From contig JANQTO010000310.1 of assembly GCA_030731685.1 (NCBI GenBank), forward strand, positions 2,824-14,178: a DNA stretch of 11,355 nt, in the 5' to 3' direction. Shown one piece after another: positions 1 through 9,647 of the stretch. Every line of letters begins with the position of its first letter. The first letter of the stretch is position 1. This stretch comes from Nonlabens sp. GTDB lineage: Bacteria; Bacteroidota; Bacteroidia; Flavobacteriales; Flavobacteriaceae. The position numbers were made by a program, and so were the translations under genes. The notes beneath the pieces are model-generated. The model did not search any database. It saw only the letters and a list, made by a program, of their open reading frames with translations, and was not told the origin of the DNA.

Positions 1-525
1 CTGACTGATGGTATAGATGGTCTTGCCGCTGGTACAAGTGCCATTGTGGTCATAACACTCGCGCTGTTTGCATGGGTGTCTGGAAACATCATTTTTTCAG
101 ATTATTTGAACATCATGTACATACCCAACTCGGGTGAGATGACAGTGTTTATTACGGCATTTGCTGGTGCACTGGTAGGATTTTTATGGTACAACACTTT
201 TCCTGCTCAGGTTTTTATGGGTGATACGGGCAGTTTGACCATAGGAGGAATTATTGCAGTACTGGCTATTGCAACCAGAAAAGAGCTGCTCATTCCGGTT
301 TTGTGTGGCGTTTTCTTTATGGAAAACTTATCCGTAATCATGCAGGTGAGCTGGTTTAAATACACTAAAAAGCGCTTTGGAGAAGGTCGTCGCATTTTCC
401 TCATGTCACCATTACACCATCACTATCAAAAACTGGGACTGCACGAAAGTAAAATCGTCGTGCGCTTCTGGATTGTAAATATTTTGCTCGCCATCATCAC
501 GATTGTAACCCTTAAAGTACGTTAA
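1..525 (+). CDS. mraY: Phospho-N-acetylmuramoyl-pentapeptide-transferase, C-terminal part (5' end outside window)
   Basis: MraY is the integral membrane enzyme that transfers phospho-MurNAc-pentapeptide from UDP to undecaprenyl phosphate, making lipid I. The frame is open from base 1 and already reads [11 protein letters not shown], the family's Asp-rich motif, so the gene is cut by the window edge and the GTG at 46 is not a start. Further on come FMGDTGSL, which contains a catalytic-site Asp, and [11 protein letters not shown], the MraY histidine motif. Several hydrophobic membrane segments lie between them and at the C-terminus. The stop TAA (523-525) overlaps the murD ATG by one base (TAATG), which suggests translational coupling. 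The identification is secure; only the N-terminal half is missing. Confidence 0.97.
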   Translation: MTDGIDGLAAGTSAIVVITLALFAWVSGNIIFSDYLNIMYIPNSGEMTVFITAFAGALVGFLWYNTFPAQVFMGDTGSLTIGGIIAVLAIATRKELLIPVLCGVFFMENLSVIMQVSWFKYTKKRFGEGRRIFLMSPLHHHYQKLGLHESKIVVRFWIVNILLAIITIVTLKVR

Positions 526-1886
526 TGAGTACTGCTAATCACATAAAAAACGTAAATCGTGCGGTCATCTTAGGTGGCGGCATCAGTGGTTTGGGTGCGG
601 CATTGCTGGCTCAAAAGCATGGGTATGATGTTTTTTTAAGTGATAAAGGTGTTATGAAAGACGCTTTCGCGAAAGCGTTACAAGACAACAACATTCCATA
701 CGAGGCAGGCAACCACGATAAAACAAAAATTCTGGATGCGACCGTGGTCATTAAAAGTCCTGGAATTCCAGACAATGCGCCGCTTATACTAGAAATAGTG
801 GCAGCAGGCATTGAAGTTATATCAGAGATTGAGTTTGCTGCACGATTTAGCGAAAGCAAAATCATAGCTATTACAGGTAGCAATGGCAAAACAACAGTAA
901 CCAGCCTTATGGGTCACATTGTAGAACAAGCTGGACTCGATGCGACAGTCGGTGGGAACATAGGTGCCAGTTTTGCAGGTCAAGAGGCAGCTGCGCCGGC
1001 AGCATACCGCGTGCTAGAGATTAGCAGTTTTCAGCTGGATGGTATTACAAGTTTTAAACCACACATTGCCATTTTATTGAACATCACGCCAGATCATCTG
1101 GATAGATACGATTACAACTTTGAAAATTATGTCGCCAGTAAAATGCGCATAACCATGAATCAAGATGCCAGTGACTATTTCATCTATAATCTGGATGACC
1201 CAGTTATCGTAAAAGCATTGGAAAAATTTCCCACAAAGGCCCAATTAGTTCCTTTTTCTATGAAAGAAACACTGGAACACGGCGCATACCTACAAGATAA
1301 CAACATACACATACAAACAGATTTAAACCCATTTATTATGCCTATTCAGGAATTATCGATTAAAGGACAGCACAACACTGCAAACGCGATGGCAGCATCT
1401 ACCGCATCAAAGTTGTTAGGCATTAGAAAGGAAACTATTAGACAAAGCATGGCGTCTTTTCAGGGCGTGGAACATCGCTTAGAACAGGTTCTCAAAATCA
1501 ACAAAGTACAATACATAAACGACTCTAAGGCTACAAATGTAAACGCGACATTTTTTGCGCTGGACAGTATGGAGCATCCTACCGTGTGGATTGTAGGTGG
1601 TGTAGATAAAGGCAATGATTACTCAGAGCTTTTTGATCTTGTGAACCGTAAAGTAAAAGCTATTGTTTGCTTAGGAGTGGATAATGCAAAGTTGGTTGAG
1701 GCTTTCGGCAATTGTGTAGACAATATGGTAGAAACAGGTAGTATGGAAGACGCAGTACGCGTGGCATACAAACTTGCAGATGCTGGCGATAACGTATTAC
1801 TAAGTCCAGCATGCGCAAGTTTTGATTTATTTGAAAATTATGAAGACCGCGGTCGTCAGTTTAAGCAAGCAGTTAGAAACTTATAA
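525..1886 (+). CDS. murD: UDP-N-acetylmuramoyl-L-alanine--D-glutamate ligase
   Basis: MurD is the cytoplasmic ATP-dependent ligase that adds D-glutamate to UDP-MurNAc-L-Ala. The 453-residue product has the three Mur-ligase parts. The N-terminal Rossmann-like UDP-binding domain contains LGGGISGLG. The central ATPase has the P-loop GSNGKTT (residues 118-124, Lys122). The C-terminal domain has HRLE (317-320), NDSKATN (332-338) and the MurD signature SPACASFD near the end. Its length is close to the E. coli enzyme (438). The ATG overlaps the mraY stop by one base, and ftsW begins two bases after its stop. Residues 46-52 (DAFAKAL) are encoded across one of the four 16-base palindromes of this window; this lies in a variable part of the N-terminal domain, so the enzyme should be intact. 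Confidence 0.98.
   Translation: MSTANHIKNVNRAVILGGGISGLGAALLAQKHGYDVFLSDKGVMKDAFAKALQDNNIPYEAGNHDKTKILDATVVIKSPGIPDNAPLILEIVAAGIEVISEIEFAARFSESKIIAITGSNGKTTVTSLMGHIVEQAGLDATVGGNIGASFAGQEAAAPAAYRVLEISSFQLDGITSFKPHIAILLNITPDHLDRYDYNFENYVASKMRITMNQDASDYFIYNLDDPVIVKALEKFPTKAQLVPFSMKETLEHGAYLQDNNIHIQTDLNPFIMPIQELSIKGQHNTANAMAASTASKLLGIRKETIRQSMASFQGVEHRLEQVLKINKVQYINDSKATNVNATFFALDSMEHPTVWIVGGVDKGNDYSELFDLVNRKVKAIVCLGVDNAKLVEAFGNCVDNMVETGSMEDAVRVAYKLADAGDNVLLSPACASFDLFENYEDRGRQFKQAVRNL
661..678. repeat. Repeated palindrome copy 1, inside murD
   Basis: This is an 18-base perfect palindrome whose 16-base core CGCTTTCGCGAAAGCG (662-677) recurs identically at 4423, 8772 and 10747. In murD it is read in frame as Ala-Phe-Ala-Lys-Ala (residues 47-51). 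Its function is unknown to me. Confidence 0.9.
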
Positions 1887-1888
1887 TA

Positions 1889-3088
1889 TTGAGAGTTAAA
1901 GATTACATAAAGGGTGATTTATTTCTCTGGGCACTTGTAGTTGCTCTGAGTGTTTTTTCGTTCCTTCCTGTTTATAGCGCAAGTACAAATCTTGCCTATT
2001 TACATGGTGGAGAAGGAGAAACAGCATCTTATTTGATACGCCATGCGTTTCACTTAGGCATGGGAATCCTTGTGGTATATCTAGCTCATAAAATACCGTA
2101 CAACTATTTTAAGGCGCTAAGTTTACTTGCGTTACCTGTAATAGTGATACTACTAGTGTTTACCGCGTTTCAAGGGAATCAAATGGATGGCGCAAACGCA
2201 AACCGCTGGCTGCGCATTCCTATGATAGGAATCGGTTTTCAGACCAGCACGCTAGCCTCTGTGGTTTTGCTTGTTTATGTTGCAAAATACTTGAATTCCA
2301 TAAAGGATAAAGTTATCACTTTTAAGCAATCACTGGTTCCTTTATGGCTTCCGGTCAGCATCGTTTTGGGTCTTATTTTACCTGCAAACTTTTCTACCAC
2401 AGCGCTCATTTTTGCTACCGTTTTATTGCTTTGTTTTATAGGTGGTTATCCGTGGAAGTATTTGGTTGCTATTATAGGTGCTGGTATTTTCTCGCTCCTT
2501 ATTTTCATGGGAACTGCAAAACTATTGCCAGGCGTTTTCCCAAACAGAGTAGACACTTGGGTTTCTCGTGTAGAAACATTCATGGGTGATGGTAATTCAG
2601 ACACCATGTATCAAGTCGATAAAGCAAAGACGGCCATTTCTACCGGTGAGCTCTTCGGTGTAGGTCCAGGAAAGAGCCAGCAAAAGTACTTTTTACCACA
2701 GTCCAGTAGCGACTTTATATATGCTATTATCATTGAAGAATATGGTGCAGCTGGTGGCATCGTGATAGTTTTGGTGTACATGCTCGTGCTATTTAGATTG
2801 AGCATTATAGCCTACAAAGCCGATACGCTTTTTGGAACCCTAGTAGTTGTGGGCGTAGGTTTTCCTATTGTGTTGCAAGCACTTATTAATATGTGCGTCG
2901 CCGTAAACATATTACCCGTAACAGGTCAAACATTACCATTTATAAGCAGCGGCGGAACCTCCATATGGATGACCGCACTGGCTATAGGGATTGTTTTAAG
3001 TGTAAGTGCAAAACGAGAAGTGTTGCGCACGCAGGCGCTAGAAGAAGATGACATGAACCCATTAGACATATTGAGTGAAGCATTATAA
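1889..3088 (+). CDS. ftsW: Septal peptidoglycan glycosyltransferase FtsW (SEDS family)
   Basis: FtsW is the polytopic SEDS-family polymerase that joins lipid II into glycan strands at the division septum, working with a partner class B PBP that is not in this window. The 399-residue product has about ten hydrophobic segments starting at residue 11. It has the SEDS loop motif [17 protein letters not shown]; its Asp275 matches the catalytic Asp of the family. It also has the C-terminal block [10 protein letters not shown] typical of FtsW/RodA/SpoVE. Context (between murD and murG) favours FtsW over RodA. The start is a TTG two bases after the murD stop. No ATG is available near this position, so initiation probably depends on ribosomes finishing murD. 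The 3' end overlaps murG by 14 bases. Confidence 0.95.
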   Translation: MRVKDYIKGDLFLWALVVALSVFSFLPVYSASTNLAYLHGGEGETASYLIRHAFHLGMGILVVYLAHKIPYNYFKALSLLALPVIVILLVFTAFQGNQMDGANANRWLRIPMIGIGFQTSTLASVVLLVYVAKYLNSIKDKVITFKQSLVPLWLPVSIVLGLILPANFSTTALIFATVLLLCFIGGYPWKYLVAIIGAGIFSLLIFMGTAKLLPGVFPNRVDTWVSRVETFMGDGNSDTMYQVDKAKTAISTGELFGVGPGKSQQKYFLPQSSSDFIYAIIIEEYGAAGGIVIVLVYMLVLFRLSIIAYKADTLFGTLVVVGVGFPIVLQALINMCVAVNILPVTGQTLPFISSGGTSIWMTALAIGIVLSVSAKREVLRTQALEEDDMNPLDILSEAL

Positions 3089-4160
3089 AATAATCATATC
3101 AGGTGGTGGCACCGGTGGCCACATTTATCCCGCCATAGCGATTGCACATGAGTGTAAGCGCCGTTGGCCCAGCTGTGAGATTCTTTTTGTAGGCGCTCGT
3201 GACCGTATGGAAATGGAAAAAGTACCTGCAGCCGGTTATGAAATCAAAGGATTGTGGATAAGCGGTCTACAGCGCAAACTTACCTTGAGCAATCTTGCAT
3301 TTCCGTTTAAGGTTGTGAAAAGCTTGTGGGACGCAAGCCGCATTATTAAAAATTTTAAACCAGATGTTGCTATAGGAACCGGTGGTTACGCTAGCGGACC
3401 GTTATTGAAAATGGCGGGTTCTAAAAACATACCATGTGTGATACAGGAACAGAACTCGTTTCCTGGAATAACAAATAAAATGCTCGCAAAAAAGGCCAGT
3501 ATCATTTGTGTTGCGAGTACCGGACTAGAACGCTTTTTCCCAGCTTCTAAAATTATACTTACCGGTAATCCCGTAAGACAAGATTTACTCGATATTCACT
3601 CTAAACGTGCCGCTGCACAAGAACATTTTAAACTAGTTGCAAGCAAAAGGACATTACTAGTTCTTGGCGGGAGTCTAGGCGCACGTCGCATGAACGAGTT
3701 GATTGCTGAGCATGTTGCGCTACTCAAAAATGATGTGCAAATTATATGGCAGTGCGGTTCGTTATACTTCGAAAAGTACAAGCACCTTACCCAAGACGGC
3801 GTTCAGGTACATGCCTTTATAAATAAGATGGATTATGCCTACAGCGCTGCGGATTTTATTATTTCGCGAGCTGGAGCAGGAACAATATCAGAGCTTTGCA
3901 TCGTAGGCAAGCCAGTTATATTCATTCCATCACCACACGTTGCTGAAGACCATCAAACTAAAAACGCTCAAGCCATTGTTGCAAAAGACGCTGCAATCAT
4001 GATAAAAGAGGCAGATTTAGCAACATTTACAGAGCAATGGAAAGTCCTAGTGAGCGATGACCAGTTGCAACAAAAACTAGGAAAAAACATCAGAGAACTT
4101 GCGTTGCCTAACGCCACTACAACCATTGTAGACCACATAGAAAAACTGCTTCATGGATAA
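3075..4160 (+). CDS. murG: UDP-N-acetylglucosamine--MurNAc-(pentapeptide) pyrophosphoryl-undecaprenol GlcNAc transferase
   Basis: MurG is the membrane-associated GT-B glycosyltransferase that adds GlcNAc to lipid I to make lipid II, the substrate of FtsW. The 361-residue product starts with the lipid-I-binding loop [12 protein letters not shown] (residues 9-20). It has a second glycine-rich loop, GGSLGA (198-203), and the donor-site segment RAGAGT (265-270) followed by SEL. Near the C-terminus is [11 protein letters not shown]. Length matches E. coli MurG (355). The start is GTG at 3075, inside the last codons of ftsW; it places the glycine loop at the usual distance from the N-terminus. Its stop overlaps the murC start by 8 bases. 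Confidence 0.97.
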   Translation: MKHYKIIISGGGTGGHIYPAIAIAHECKRRWPSCEILFVGARDRMEMEKVPAAGYEIKGLWISGLQRKLTLSNLAFPFKVVKSLWDASRIIKNFKPDVAIGTGGYASGPLLKMAGSKNIPCVIQEQNSFPGITNKMLAKKASIICVASTGLERFFPASKIILTGNPVRQDLLDIHSKRAAAQEHFKLVASKRTLLVLGGSLGARRMNELIAEHVALLKNDVQIIWQCGSLYFEKYKHLTQDGVQVHAFINKMDYAYSAADFIISRAGAGTISELCIVGKPVIFIPSPHVAEDHQTKNAQAIVAKDAAIMIKEADLATFTEQWKVLVSDDQLQQKLGKNIRELALPNATTTIVDHIEKLLHG

Positions 4161-5520
4161 TTTAAAAAACATAACGCACGTATATTTTGTGGGCATCGGC
4201 GGTATAGGCATGAGCGCGCTTGCTCGGTATTTAAATGAGCAAGGAAAAGTGGTTGCTGGCTATGACAAGGTTGCGACCACGCTCACAAAACAGCTGGAGA
4301 AAGAAGGTGTTGCTATTCACTATGAAGATAATTTTGACCTTATTCCGCAAGCCTTTAAAAATTTAGGTACGGCACAGGTTATTTACACGCCTGCTATTCC
4401 TGGTGGAATGGTGGAACTTTCCCGCTTTCGCGAAAGCGGAATTCCCATACTCAAACGTGCTCAATTACTGGGTCAAATCTCTAAAACCATGACTTGTCTT
4501 GCGGTTGCTGGTACACATGGCAAAACCACCACGAGCGCTATACTTGCGCACGTGCTGTATCAAAGCGGTGTGAAAGTGACAGCTTTTTTAGGTGGCATTT
4601 TAGAAGATTACAAAACAAATTACCTGTCCACTGGAACTGATTTCATGGTCGTAGAGGCAGACGAGTTTGACCGTTCCTTTATGCAGCTATCACCTGATGT
4701 GGCTGGAATTACGGCTATGGACCCAGACCATTTGGATATTTATGGCGATGTAGCAACTTTTGAGCAAACATTTCACGATTTCGCTGCATTGGTTCCTGAA
4801 AACGCATTGTTTGTCAACGAAAAAGTAGCACTCACTGGAAAGGTAGTAGGAACTGAAAAAGGCGATTATCAGGCTGTAGATATTTCAATAAAAGATGGCG
4901 CATACCATTTTAGTTTAAAAACACCAGAAGGCACAACCTCTGGCTGGTCACTGCGCCTTCCAGGAAAGCATAATTTGTCTAATGCCGTGCTTGCCATTGC
5001 GATGGCTGCACAAACCGGCGTTGAAATGTCAAAGCTCAAAGAATCACTGGCAACATTCCCAGGTGTGGAACGCAGGTTTACGTATCGTATAAATACAAAG
5101 GAACAGGTTCTCATAGACGATTATGCACATCACCCTACAGAGATTGAAGCGGTCTATCAAGCCGTGACCGAGATGTATCCAGGTGAAGAAGTGCTCGCTA
5201 TTTTTCAACCACATTTATTCTCTCGTACTCGAGACTTTTTAGATGGTTTTGCGGCTAGTTTGGGAAAATTTCCACGGGTTGGTTTGCTTGATATTTATCC
5301 AGCGCGCGAGCTTCCCATGGAAGGAATCACCAGTGCTTTGCTTGCTCAAAAAATTAAAGAAAATACAGCTTCAAAAGCTACGGTAACCGTGCTGGAAAAG
5401 AACGAAATTGAATCATTTATAAAAGAAAATAAAACGCGTATTGTCGTAATGATAGGAGCTGGAGATATAGGTGTAGAGATAGATAGAATAACTAAAAACT
5501 GGCTGCATGAAAAAATATAA
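4153..5520 (+). CDS. murC: UDP-N-acetylmuramate--L-alanine ligase
   Basis: MurC is the cytoplasmic ATP-dependent ligase that adds L-alanine to UDP-MurNAc, the first peptide step ahead of MurD. The 455-residue product begins with the dinucleotide-fold motif [11 protein letters not shown]. It has the P-loop GTHGKTT (residues 120-126, Lys124), EADEFDRSF (168-176) and the C-terminal domain signature [10 protein letters not shown] (His326-His327-Pro328). It is shorter than E. coli MurC (491). The HHPTEI block and the pairing with murG separate it from Mpl. It overlaps murG by 8 bases and ftsQ by 14. Residues 91-95 (RFRES) are encoded across the second copy of the 16-base palindrome, in a different reading frame from the copies in murD and ftsZ. 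Confidence 0.97.
   Translation: MDNLKNITHVYFVGIGGIGMSALARYLNEQGKVVAGYDKVATTLTKQLEKEGVAIHYEDNFDLIPQAFKNLGTAQVIYTPAIPGGMVELSRFRESGIPILKRAQLLGQISKTMTCLAVAGTHGKTTTSAILAHVLYQSGVKVTAFLGGILEDYKTNYLSTGTDFMVVEADEFDRSFMQLSPDVAGITAMDPDHLDIYGDVATFEQTFHDFAALVPENALFVNEKVALTGKVVGTEKGDYQAVDISIKDGAYHFSLKTPEGTTSGWSLRLPGKHNLSNAVLAIAMAAQTGVEMSKLKESLATFPGVERRFTYRINTKEQVLIDDYAHHPTEIEAVYQAVTEMYPGEEVLAIFQPHLFSRTRDFLDGFAASLGKFPRVGLLDIYPARELPMEGITSALLAQKIKENTASKATVTVLEKNEIESFIKENKTRIVVMIGAGDIGVEIDRITKNWLHEKI
4422..4439. repeat. Repeated palindrome copy 2, inside murC
   Basis: This is an 18-base perfect palindrome with the shared core CGCTTTCGCGAAAGCG at 4423-4438. It is read in murC as Arg-Phe-Arg-Glu-Ser (residues 91-95), shortly before the P-loop. 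The flanking base pair (C/G) differs from the other copies, so identity is limited to the 16-base core. Confidence 0.9.
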
Positions 5521-6223
5521 AATGGCAATTGGGCTTTTTGTAGCTATCGTGTTGATTTTCAGTTTGTACGGTTTTGCAGCGCGTAGAAATGCTAAACGCA
5601 CCGTTAAAAACGTAAACATCTCATTTGTAAATCTTTATGAACCTATAATTTCTGAAAAAAACGTTAATAAATTGTTGATACAAAATAATCAAGAGTTCCA
5701 GAAAGCGCCTTTAGAAAAATTAGATTTGAATTTAAGAGAAACTGAACTACGCAAAAACCCAATGGTCAGAGTCGCAGATGTTTCGCTAACCATTGATGGA
5801 ACTTTAGAAGCTGTCGTTGAGCCTAGAAAGCCCATCGCTAGAATAATGACCGTGCCTAATCAGTACCTCGATGCAGACAATAGTCTCATGCCACTGTCAT
5901 CAGAATACACCGTTCTGGTTCCCTTGGTTTACGGTTACAAAGAATCTTATAAAAATAAGGTTTATGAACTTTTACAGGCCATTAGAAACGATGCCTTTTT
6001 AAAAGCAACGATTACTGATGTTCGGTTGAACGGCAAAGGTGAAGTGACCATGGAAGTTCGAGCATATGATTATGAAATTGTATTAGGAGAAGTGAGTATG
6101 ATTGAAAGTAAATTGAAGAATTACAAAGTTTTTGTCGCTAAAATGATAAAAGATAACGCCTTGCAAGATTTAGGCAAGATAGATTTGAGGTATAAGAATC
6201 AAGTGGTAGTAGTTAAAAAGTAA
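5507..6223 (+). CDS. ftsQ: Cell division protein FtsQ/DivIB family
   Basis: FtsQ is a bitopic inner-membrane protein of the divisome that, with FtsB and FtsL, links the cytoplasmic ring to septal peptidoglycan synthesis. The 238-residue product has a short basic N-terminus (MKKYK) and one hydrophobic membrane anchor at about residues 6-25. The remaining periplasmic part includes LRETELRKNPMVRVADVSLTIDGTLEAVVEPRKPIARI, split here as the POTRA-like end (LRETELRKNPMVRVADV) and the beta-domain start (EAVVEPRKPIARI). Sequence is weakly conserved in this family, so position between murC and ftsA is part of the argument. It starts at an ATG 14 bases inside murC and ends 3 bases before ftsA. No ddl or murB gene lies between murC and ftsQ, unlike in many Proteobacteria. 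Confidence 0.88.
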   Translation: MKKYKMAIGLFVAIVLIFSLYGFAARRNAKRTVKNVNISFVNLYEPIISEKNVNKLLIQNNQEFQKAPLEKLDLNLRETELRKNPMVRVADVSLTIDGTLEAVVEPRKPIARIMTVPNQYLDADNSLMPLSSEYTVLVPLVYGYKESYKNKVYELLQAIRNDAFLKATITDVRLNGKGEVTMEVRAYDYEIVLGEVSMIESKLKNYKVFVAKMIKDNALQDLGKIDLRYKNQVVVVKK

Positions 6224-6226
6224 GGT

Positions 6227-7573
6227 ATGGATTTACATGAGTATGCAGTAGGACTTGATATAGGAACCACAAAAATTGTGGCCATGATTGGTCGTAAAAA
6301 CGAATACGGTAAATTGGAAATTCTCGGTATGGGAAAGGCCAAAAGTCAAGGCGTACACCGCGGTGTTGTAAATAATATCACACAAACCATTACTTCTATT
6401 CAGCAAGCGGTCATGCAGGCCGAAGCCTCTTGTGGTCTTAAAATAGGCGAGGTGACCGTAGGTATTGCTGGTCAACATATACGTAGCTTACAACACAGCG
6501 ACTACATTACCCGAGATAACGGTGATGACGTTATAGACCAATCAGATATTAATAGGCTTTGTGACCAGGTGCAAAAACTGGTCATGCTACCTGGTGAAGA
6601 AATCATACACGTCTTACCACAGGAATATAAAGTAGACGGACAGTCAGAGGTTAAGGAACCTATAGGCATGTACGGCGCAAGATTAGAGGCAAACTTTCAT
6701 GTAGTTGTAGGTCAAGTAGCAAGTATACGCAACATAGGTCGTTGCGTTGTAAGTGCAGATTTGTCACTTCAAAAAATAACGCTAGAACCGCTCGCAAGTG
6801 CAGATGCTGTGTTGAGCTCAGACGAGAAAGATGCAGGTGTGGTTCTTATAGACATAGGTGGTGGAACAACAGATATCGCCATTTTTAAGGACGGAATCAT
6901 ACGTCACACCGCAGTAATACCGCAAGGTGGTAACATTATTACCCAAGATATAAAAGAAGGTTGCTCCATTATAGAAAAGCAGGCAGAACTGCTTAAAGTA
7001 AAATTCGGTAGTGCATGGCCTGGAGAAAATAGAGATAATGAGATTGTTTCTATTCCAGGATTGCGCGGTCGTGACCCTAAAGAGATAAGCCTCAAAAACT
7101 TGAGTAAAATAATTCACGCTCGCGTTATTGAGATTTTAGAAACAGCATTTGTAGAAATTAAAAACTATGGGTATGACGAGTCTAAAAAGCAGCTTATCGC
7201 CGGAGTGGTTTTGACAGGTGGTGGTAGCCAGCTTAAGCACATAAAGCAACTTGCAGAGTATGTTACAGGTATGCCGTCACGTATAGGATATCCTAACGAG
7301 CACCTAGCTGGTGATAGCGATGCAGAAACTACAAATCCAGTTTTTGCAACAGCGGTAGGACTAGTTATGAAAGGACTAGAAAATCCTCAAGCTTTAGGCG
7401 CTATTCATAAGCAGGAATTTAAAAAGCCAGCTACGCAAGAGCAACGGGCGATAGTTGAAGAGCAAGAACAAGAAACTGTTGTTTCTGAACCAGTAGCGCA
7501 GCCTACTAAAGGTAGGGGCATTTTAGATAATCTAACACAGCGCATTAAAGATTTTTTAGATAACGCAGAGTAA
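6227..7573 (+). CDS. ftsA: Cell division protein FtsA, actin-like FtsZ membrane anchor
   Basis: FtsA is an actin-fold ATP-binding protein that tethers FtsZ filaments to the inner membrane and recruits later division proteins. The 448-residue product has the phosphate-1 loop LDIGTTK (residues 10-16). It also has the phosphate-2 loop DIGGGTTD (209-216) and the adenosine motif LTGGGSQ (329-335). The FtsA-specific 1C domain lies between the first two. A Glu/Gln-rich spacer (about 400-425) leads to a terminal stretch ILDNLTQRIKDFLDNAE that could form the amphipathic membrane-binding helix of the family. It is slightly longer than E. coli FtsA (420), mainly because of this spacer. It starts three bases after ftsQ and is followed by ftsZ after 50 bases. 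Confidence 0.96.
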   Translation: MDLHEYAVGLDIGTTKIVAMIGRKNEYGKLEILGMGKAKSQGVHRGVVNNITQTITSIQQAVMQAEASCGLKIGEVTVGIAGQHIRSLQHSDYITRDNGDDVIDQSDINRLCDQVQKLVMLPGEEIIHVLPQEYKVDGQSEVKEPIGMYGARLEANFHVVVGQVASIRNIGRCVVSADLSLQKITLEPLASADAVLSSDEKDAGVVLIDIGGGTTDIAIFKDGIIRHTAVIPQGGNIITQDIKEGCSIIEKQAELLKVKFGSAWPGENRDNEIVSIPGLRGRDPKEISLKNLSKIIHARVIEILETAFVEIKNYGYDESKKQLIAGVVLTGGGSQLKHIKQLAEYVTGMPSRIGYPNEHLAGDSDAETTNPVFATAVGLVMKGLENPQALGAIHKQEFKKPATQEQRAIVEEQEQETVVSEPVAQPTKGRGILDNLTQRIKDFLDNAE

Positions 7574-7623
7574 ATAATATATAGAGAAAGAGTACTTAAA
7601 CCCTTTACAAAAGCAGCAGCATT

Positions 7624-9612
7624 ATGAGTTACGAAGAACTAGAAGGATATTCCTTCGACCTACCTAAGAATAGATCAAACGTTATTAAAGTCATCGGTGT
7701 CGGTGGTGGTGGTAGCAACGCGATAAAGCACATGTTTAACCAAGGTATTGTAGGTGTTGATTTCATCATATGCAATACAGACGCGCAGGCACTGGAAAAT
7801 AGCCCAGTTCCTAACCGTATACAGTTAGGTATGTCGCTGACTGAAGGTCTTGGCGCTGGCGCAAATCCAGAAGTAGGTGAGCACGCTGCACAAGAAAGTA
7901 TCGAGGCTATCAAAGCCATGCTCGATTCTAATACAAAAATGGTGTTTATCACCGCAGGTATGGGTGGTGGAACAGGAACTGGTGCTGCTCCAGTGATTGC
8001 AAAAGCTGCTCGAGAACTTGACATCCTAACCGTAGGAATCGTTACCACGCCATTTCAGTTTGAGGGTAAGGTACGTAACGATCAAGCACAGCTAGGTATT
8101 GAGAAGTTGCGTCGCAATGTGGACTCGCTTATCATTATCAATAACAATAAACTACGTGAGGTCTATGGAAACTTAGGCTTTAAGGCTGGTTTCTCAAAGG
8201 CCGACGAGGTTCTTGCTACCGCATCCCGTGGTATTGCTGAGGTTATTACAAATCACTACACACAAAACATCGATTTACGCGATGCAAAAACGGTGCTTTC
8301 TAACTCGGGTACTGCTATTATGGGTAGCTCTACTGCAACGGGAACGAGCCGTGCGCAAGACGCTATTTTAAAGGCGCTGGATTCTCCATTATTGAATGAC
8401 AACAAGATTAAAGGTGCTAAAAATGTCCTTTTGCTTATCGTTTCCGGTAGTGAAGAAATCACCATAGACGAGATTGCTGAAATCAACGACCACATTCAGG
8501 CCGAGGCTGGTGGCGTTGCAAATATTATTATGGGTGTAGGCGAGGACGAGACTCTGGGTGACTCGATAGCCGTAACCGTTATTGCAACGGGTTTCAACAT
8601 TGAACAACAAAACCAAATCTCTAACCTAGACGACAAGCGCATCATTCACACGCTTGAAGACGAGCAGCGCGCAACGCAGGTGCTCAATGAGGTGAAGGCA
8701 AACGTGACGCACGGTACCATTATCATGGACTTGGAAGATGAGGTTGAAGAGCAGCAAGATGCTTTGGGTAACGCTTTCGCGAAAGCGAACTCCACACCAG
8801 CAATGCCACAAACAGAAGAGCCAGTGGTTGAAAAAGTCATTGTGCACGAGCTTGTAGATGAAGAAGATGACTTTGCGACGCCTATTGTGCTTGAGAATGG
8901 TCTGATTCCTACGACTGAATTCATAAAAAACTTAAACGTGATTTATGAAGAAGTTTTAGATCATGAAGAGCTGTCTGTTTACGTACGAGAAGACATTGCT
9001 GCCATAGAAGTTGTTGTAGAAGATACCGTTCAAGAGGAGCGCGACCAGATGTTTTTTGATTTTGACATGCCGTTGCCTAAAGAAGAGCCAGTTGCTCCTA
9101 AGAAAATAGTTCATGACCTTAGCGAGATAGACGTGAAAGACGCGGTAGAAGTGATTCCCGTGACTGAATTTAACAACGATGGTGTACGCAAGTACTCACT
9201 GGACGACTATATGGATTTTGAGAACGAGCTTAATGCTGCGAGACCTACAACAGCTACCTCACAAAAGCCACCGTCTATTCCAGTTGCTAAAAAAGAACAG
9301 GAAGTTCCAGCGCAACCTATCACTGAAGAGAAAGCGGTAGTCATAGACCCATTAGAAATGCCTATTAATGAGGTGCTCAAGCAACGTGCCGAAGAGCGCA
9401 GAGCTAAGTTGCACCAGCATAATTACAAGTTTAAGAATTCGCACAGAATGGATGAATTAGAGAAGAAACCAGCCTATTTACGCCAGGGAATTGAGCTTAA
9501 CGACACACCGTCTGACAGTGACCGTTCCAGAACAACAGTAAACGTAGATGACAAAGAAGGAGTGCAGTTTAGAACAAACAACAACTCGTTCTTACACGAT
9601 AATGTAGATTAA
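7624..9612 (+). CDS. ftsZ: Cell division GTPase FtsZ with long C-terminal linker
   Basis: FtsZ is the tubulin-like GTPase that polymerises into the Z-ring. The 662-residue product has the loop GGGGSNA, the tubulin signature GGGTGTG (residues 114-120), NNNK, and the T7 loop NIDLRDA with Asp217 and Asp220 in the catalytic positions. The globular part ends near IATGFN (320-325). About 315 residues of acidic, Pro/Glu-rich linker follow; E. coli FtsZ totals 383. Near the end are RAEERRAKL (588-596), YLRQGIEL (618-625) and the terminal FLHDNVD (656-662), which probably serves as the binding peptide for FtsA and similar partners. Linker residues 384-388 (AFAKA) are encoded by palindrome copy 3. The ATG at 7624 has an A-rich leader with no Shine-Dalgarno. 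It is the last gene of the cluster before a terminator. Confidence 0.98.
   Translation: MSYEELEGYSFDLPKNRSNVIKVIGVGGGGSNAIKHMFNQGIVGVDFIICNTDAQALENSPVPNRIQLGMSLTEGLGAGANPEVGEHAAQESIEAIKAMLDSNTKMVFITAGMGGGTGTGAAPVIAKAARELDILTVGIVTTPFQFEGKVRNDQAQLGIEKLRRNVDSLIIINNNKLREVYGNLGFKAGFSKADEVLATASRGIAEVITNHYTQNIDLRDAKTVLSNSGTAIMGSSTATGTSRAQDAILKALDSPLLNDNKIKGAKNVLLLIVSGSEEITIDEIAEINDHIQAEAGGVANIIMGVGEDETLGDSIAVTVIATGFNIEQQNQISNLDDKRIIHTLEDEQRATQVLNEVKANVTHGTIIMDLEDEVEEQQDALGNAFAKANSTPAMPQTEEPVVEKVIVHELVDEEDDFATPIVLENGLIPTTEFIKNLNVIYEEVLDHEELSVYVREDIAAIEVVVEDTVQEERDQMFFDFDMPLPKEEPVAPKKIVHDLSEIDVKDAVEVIPVTEFNNDGVRKYSLDDYMDFENELNAARPTTATSQKPPSIPVAKKEQEVPAQPITEEKAVVIDPLEMPINEVLKQRAEERRAKLHQHNYKFKNSHRMDELEKKPAYLRQGIELNDTPSDSDRSRTTVNVDDKEGVQFRTNNNSFLHDNVD
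8772..8787. repeat. Repeated palindrome copy 3, inside the ftsZ linker
   Basis: This is the 16-base perfect palindrome CGCTTTCGCGAAAGCG. It is read as Ala-Phe-Ala-Lys-Ala in the early disordered linker of FtsZ, in the same reading frame as the murD copy. Flanking bases do not extend the palindrome. Confidence 0.9.
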
Positions 9613-9647
9613 CTTTTCTATACAGCTTTTCCCTAAAAAGCGGTTAG

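Noticed and set aside
661..678. Reading the palindrome as a parS site
   Set aside because: It is a 16-base palindrome with TTTC/GAAA arms like parS, but the centre (CGCG instead of ACGT) and outer bases differ from the consensus TGTTTCACGTGAAACA.
843..858. A possible decayed palindrome copy in murD (TTTAGCGAAAGC)
   Set aside because: It matches 13 of 16 bases, but it encodes the normal segment before the conserved KIIAITG P-loop strand, so chance is a sufficient explanation.
7629..8048. A 139-codon antisense open frame inside ftsZ
   Set aside because: It is antisense to the highly conserved GTPase core, with biased low-complexity composition; no independent evidence for a gene.
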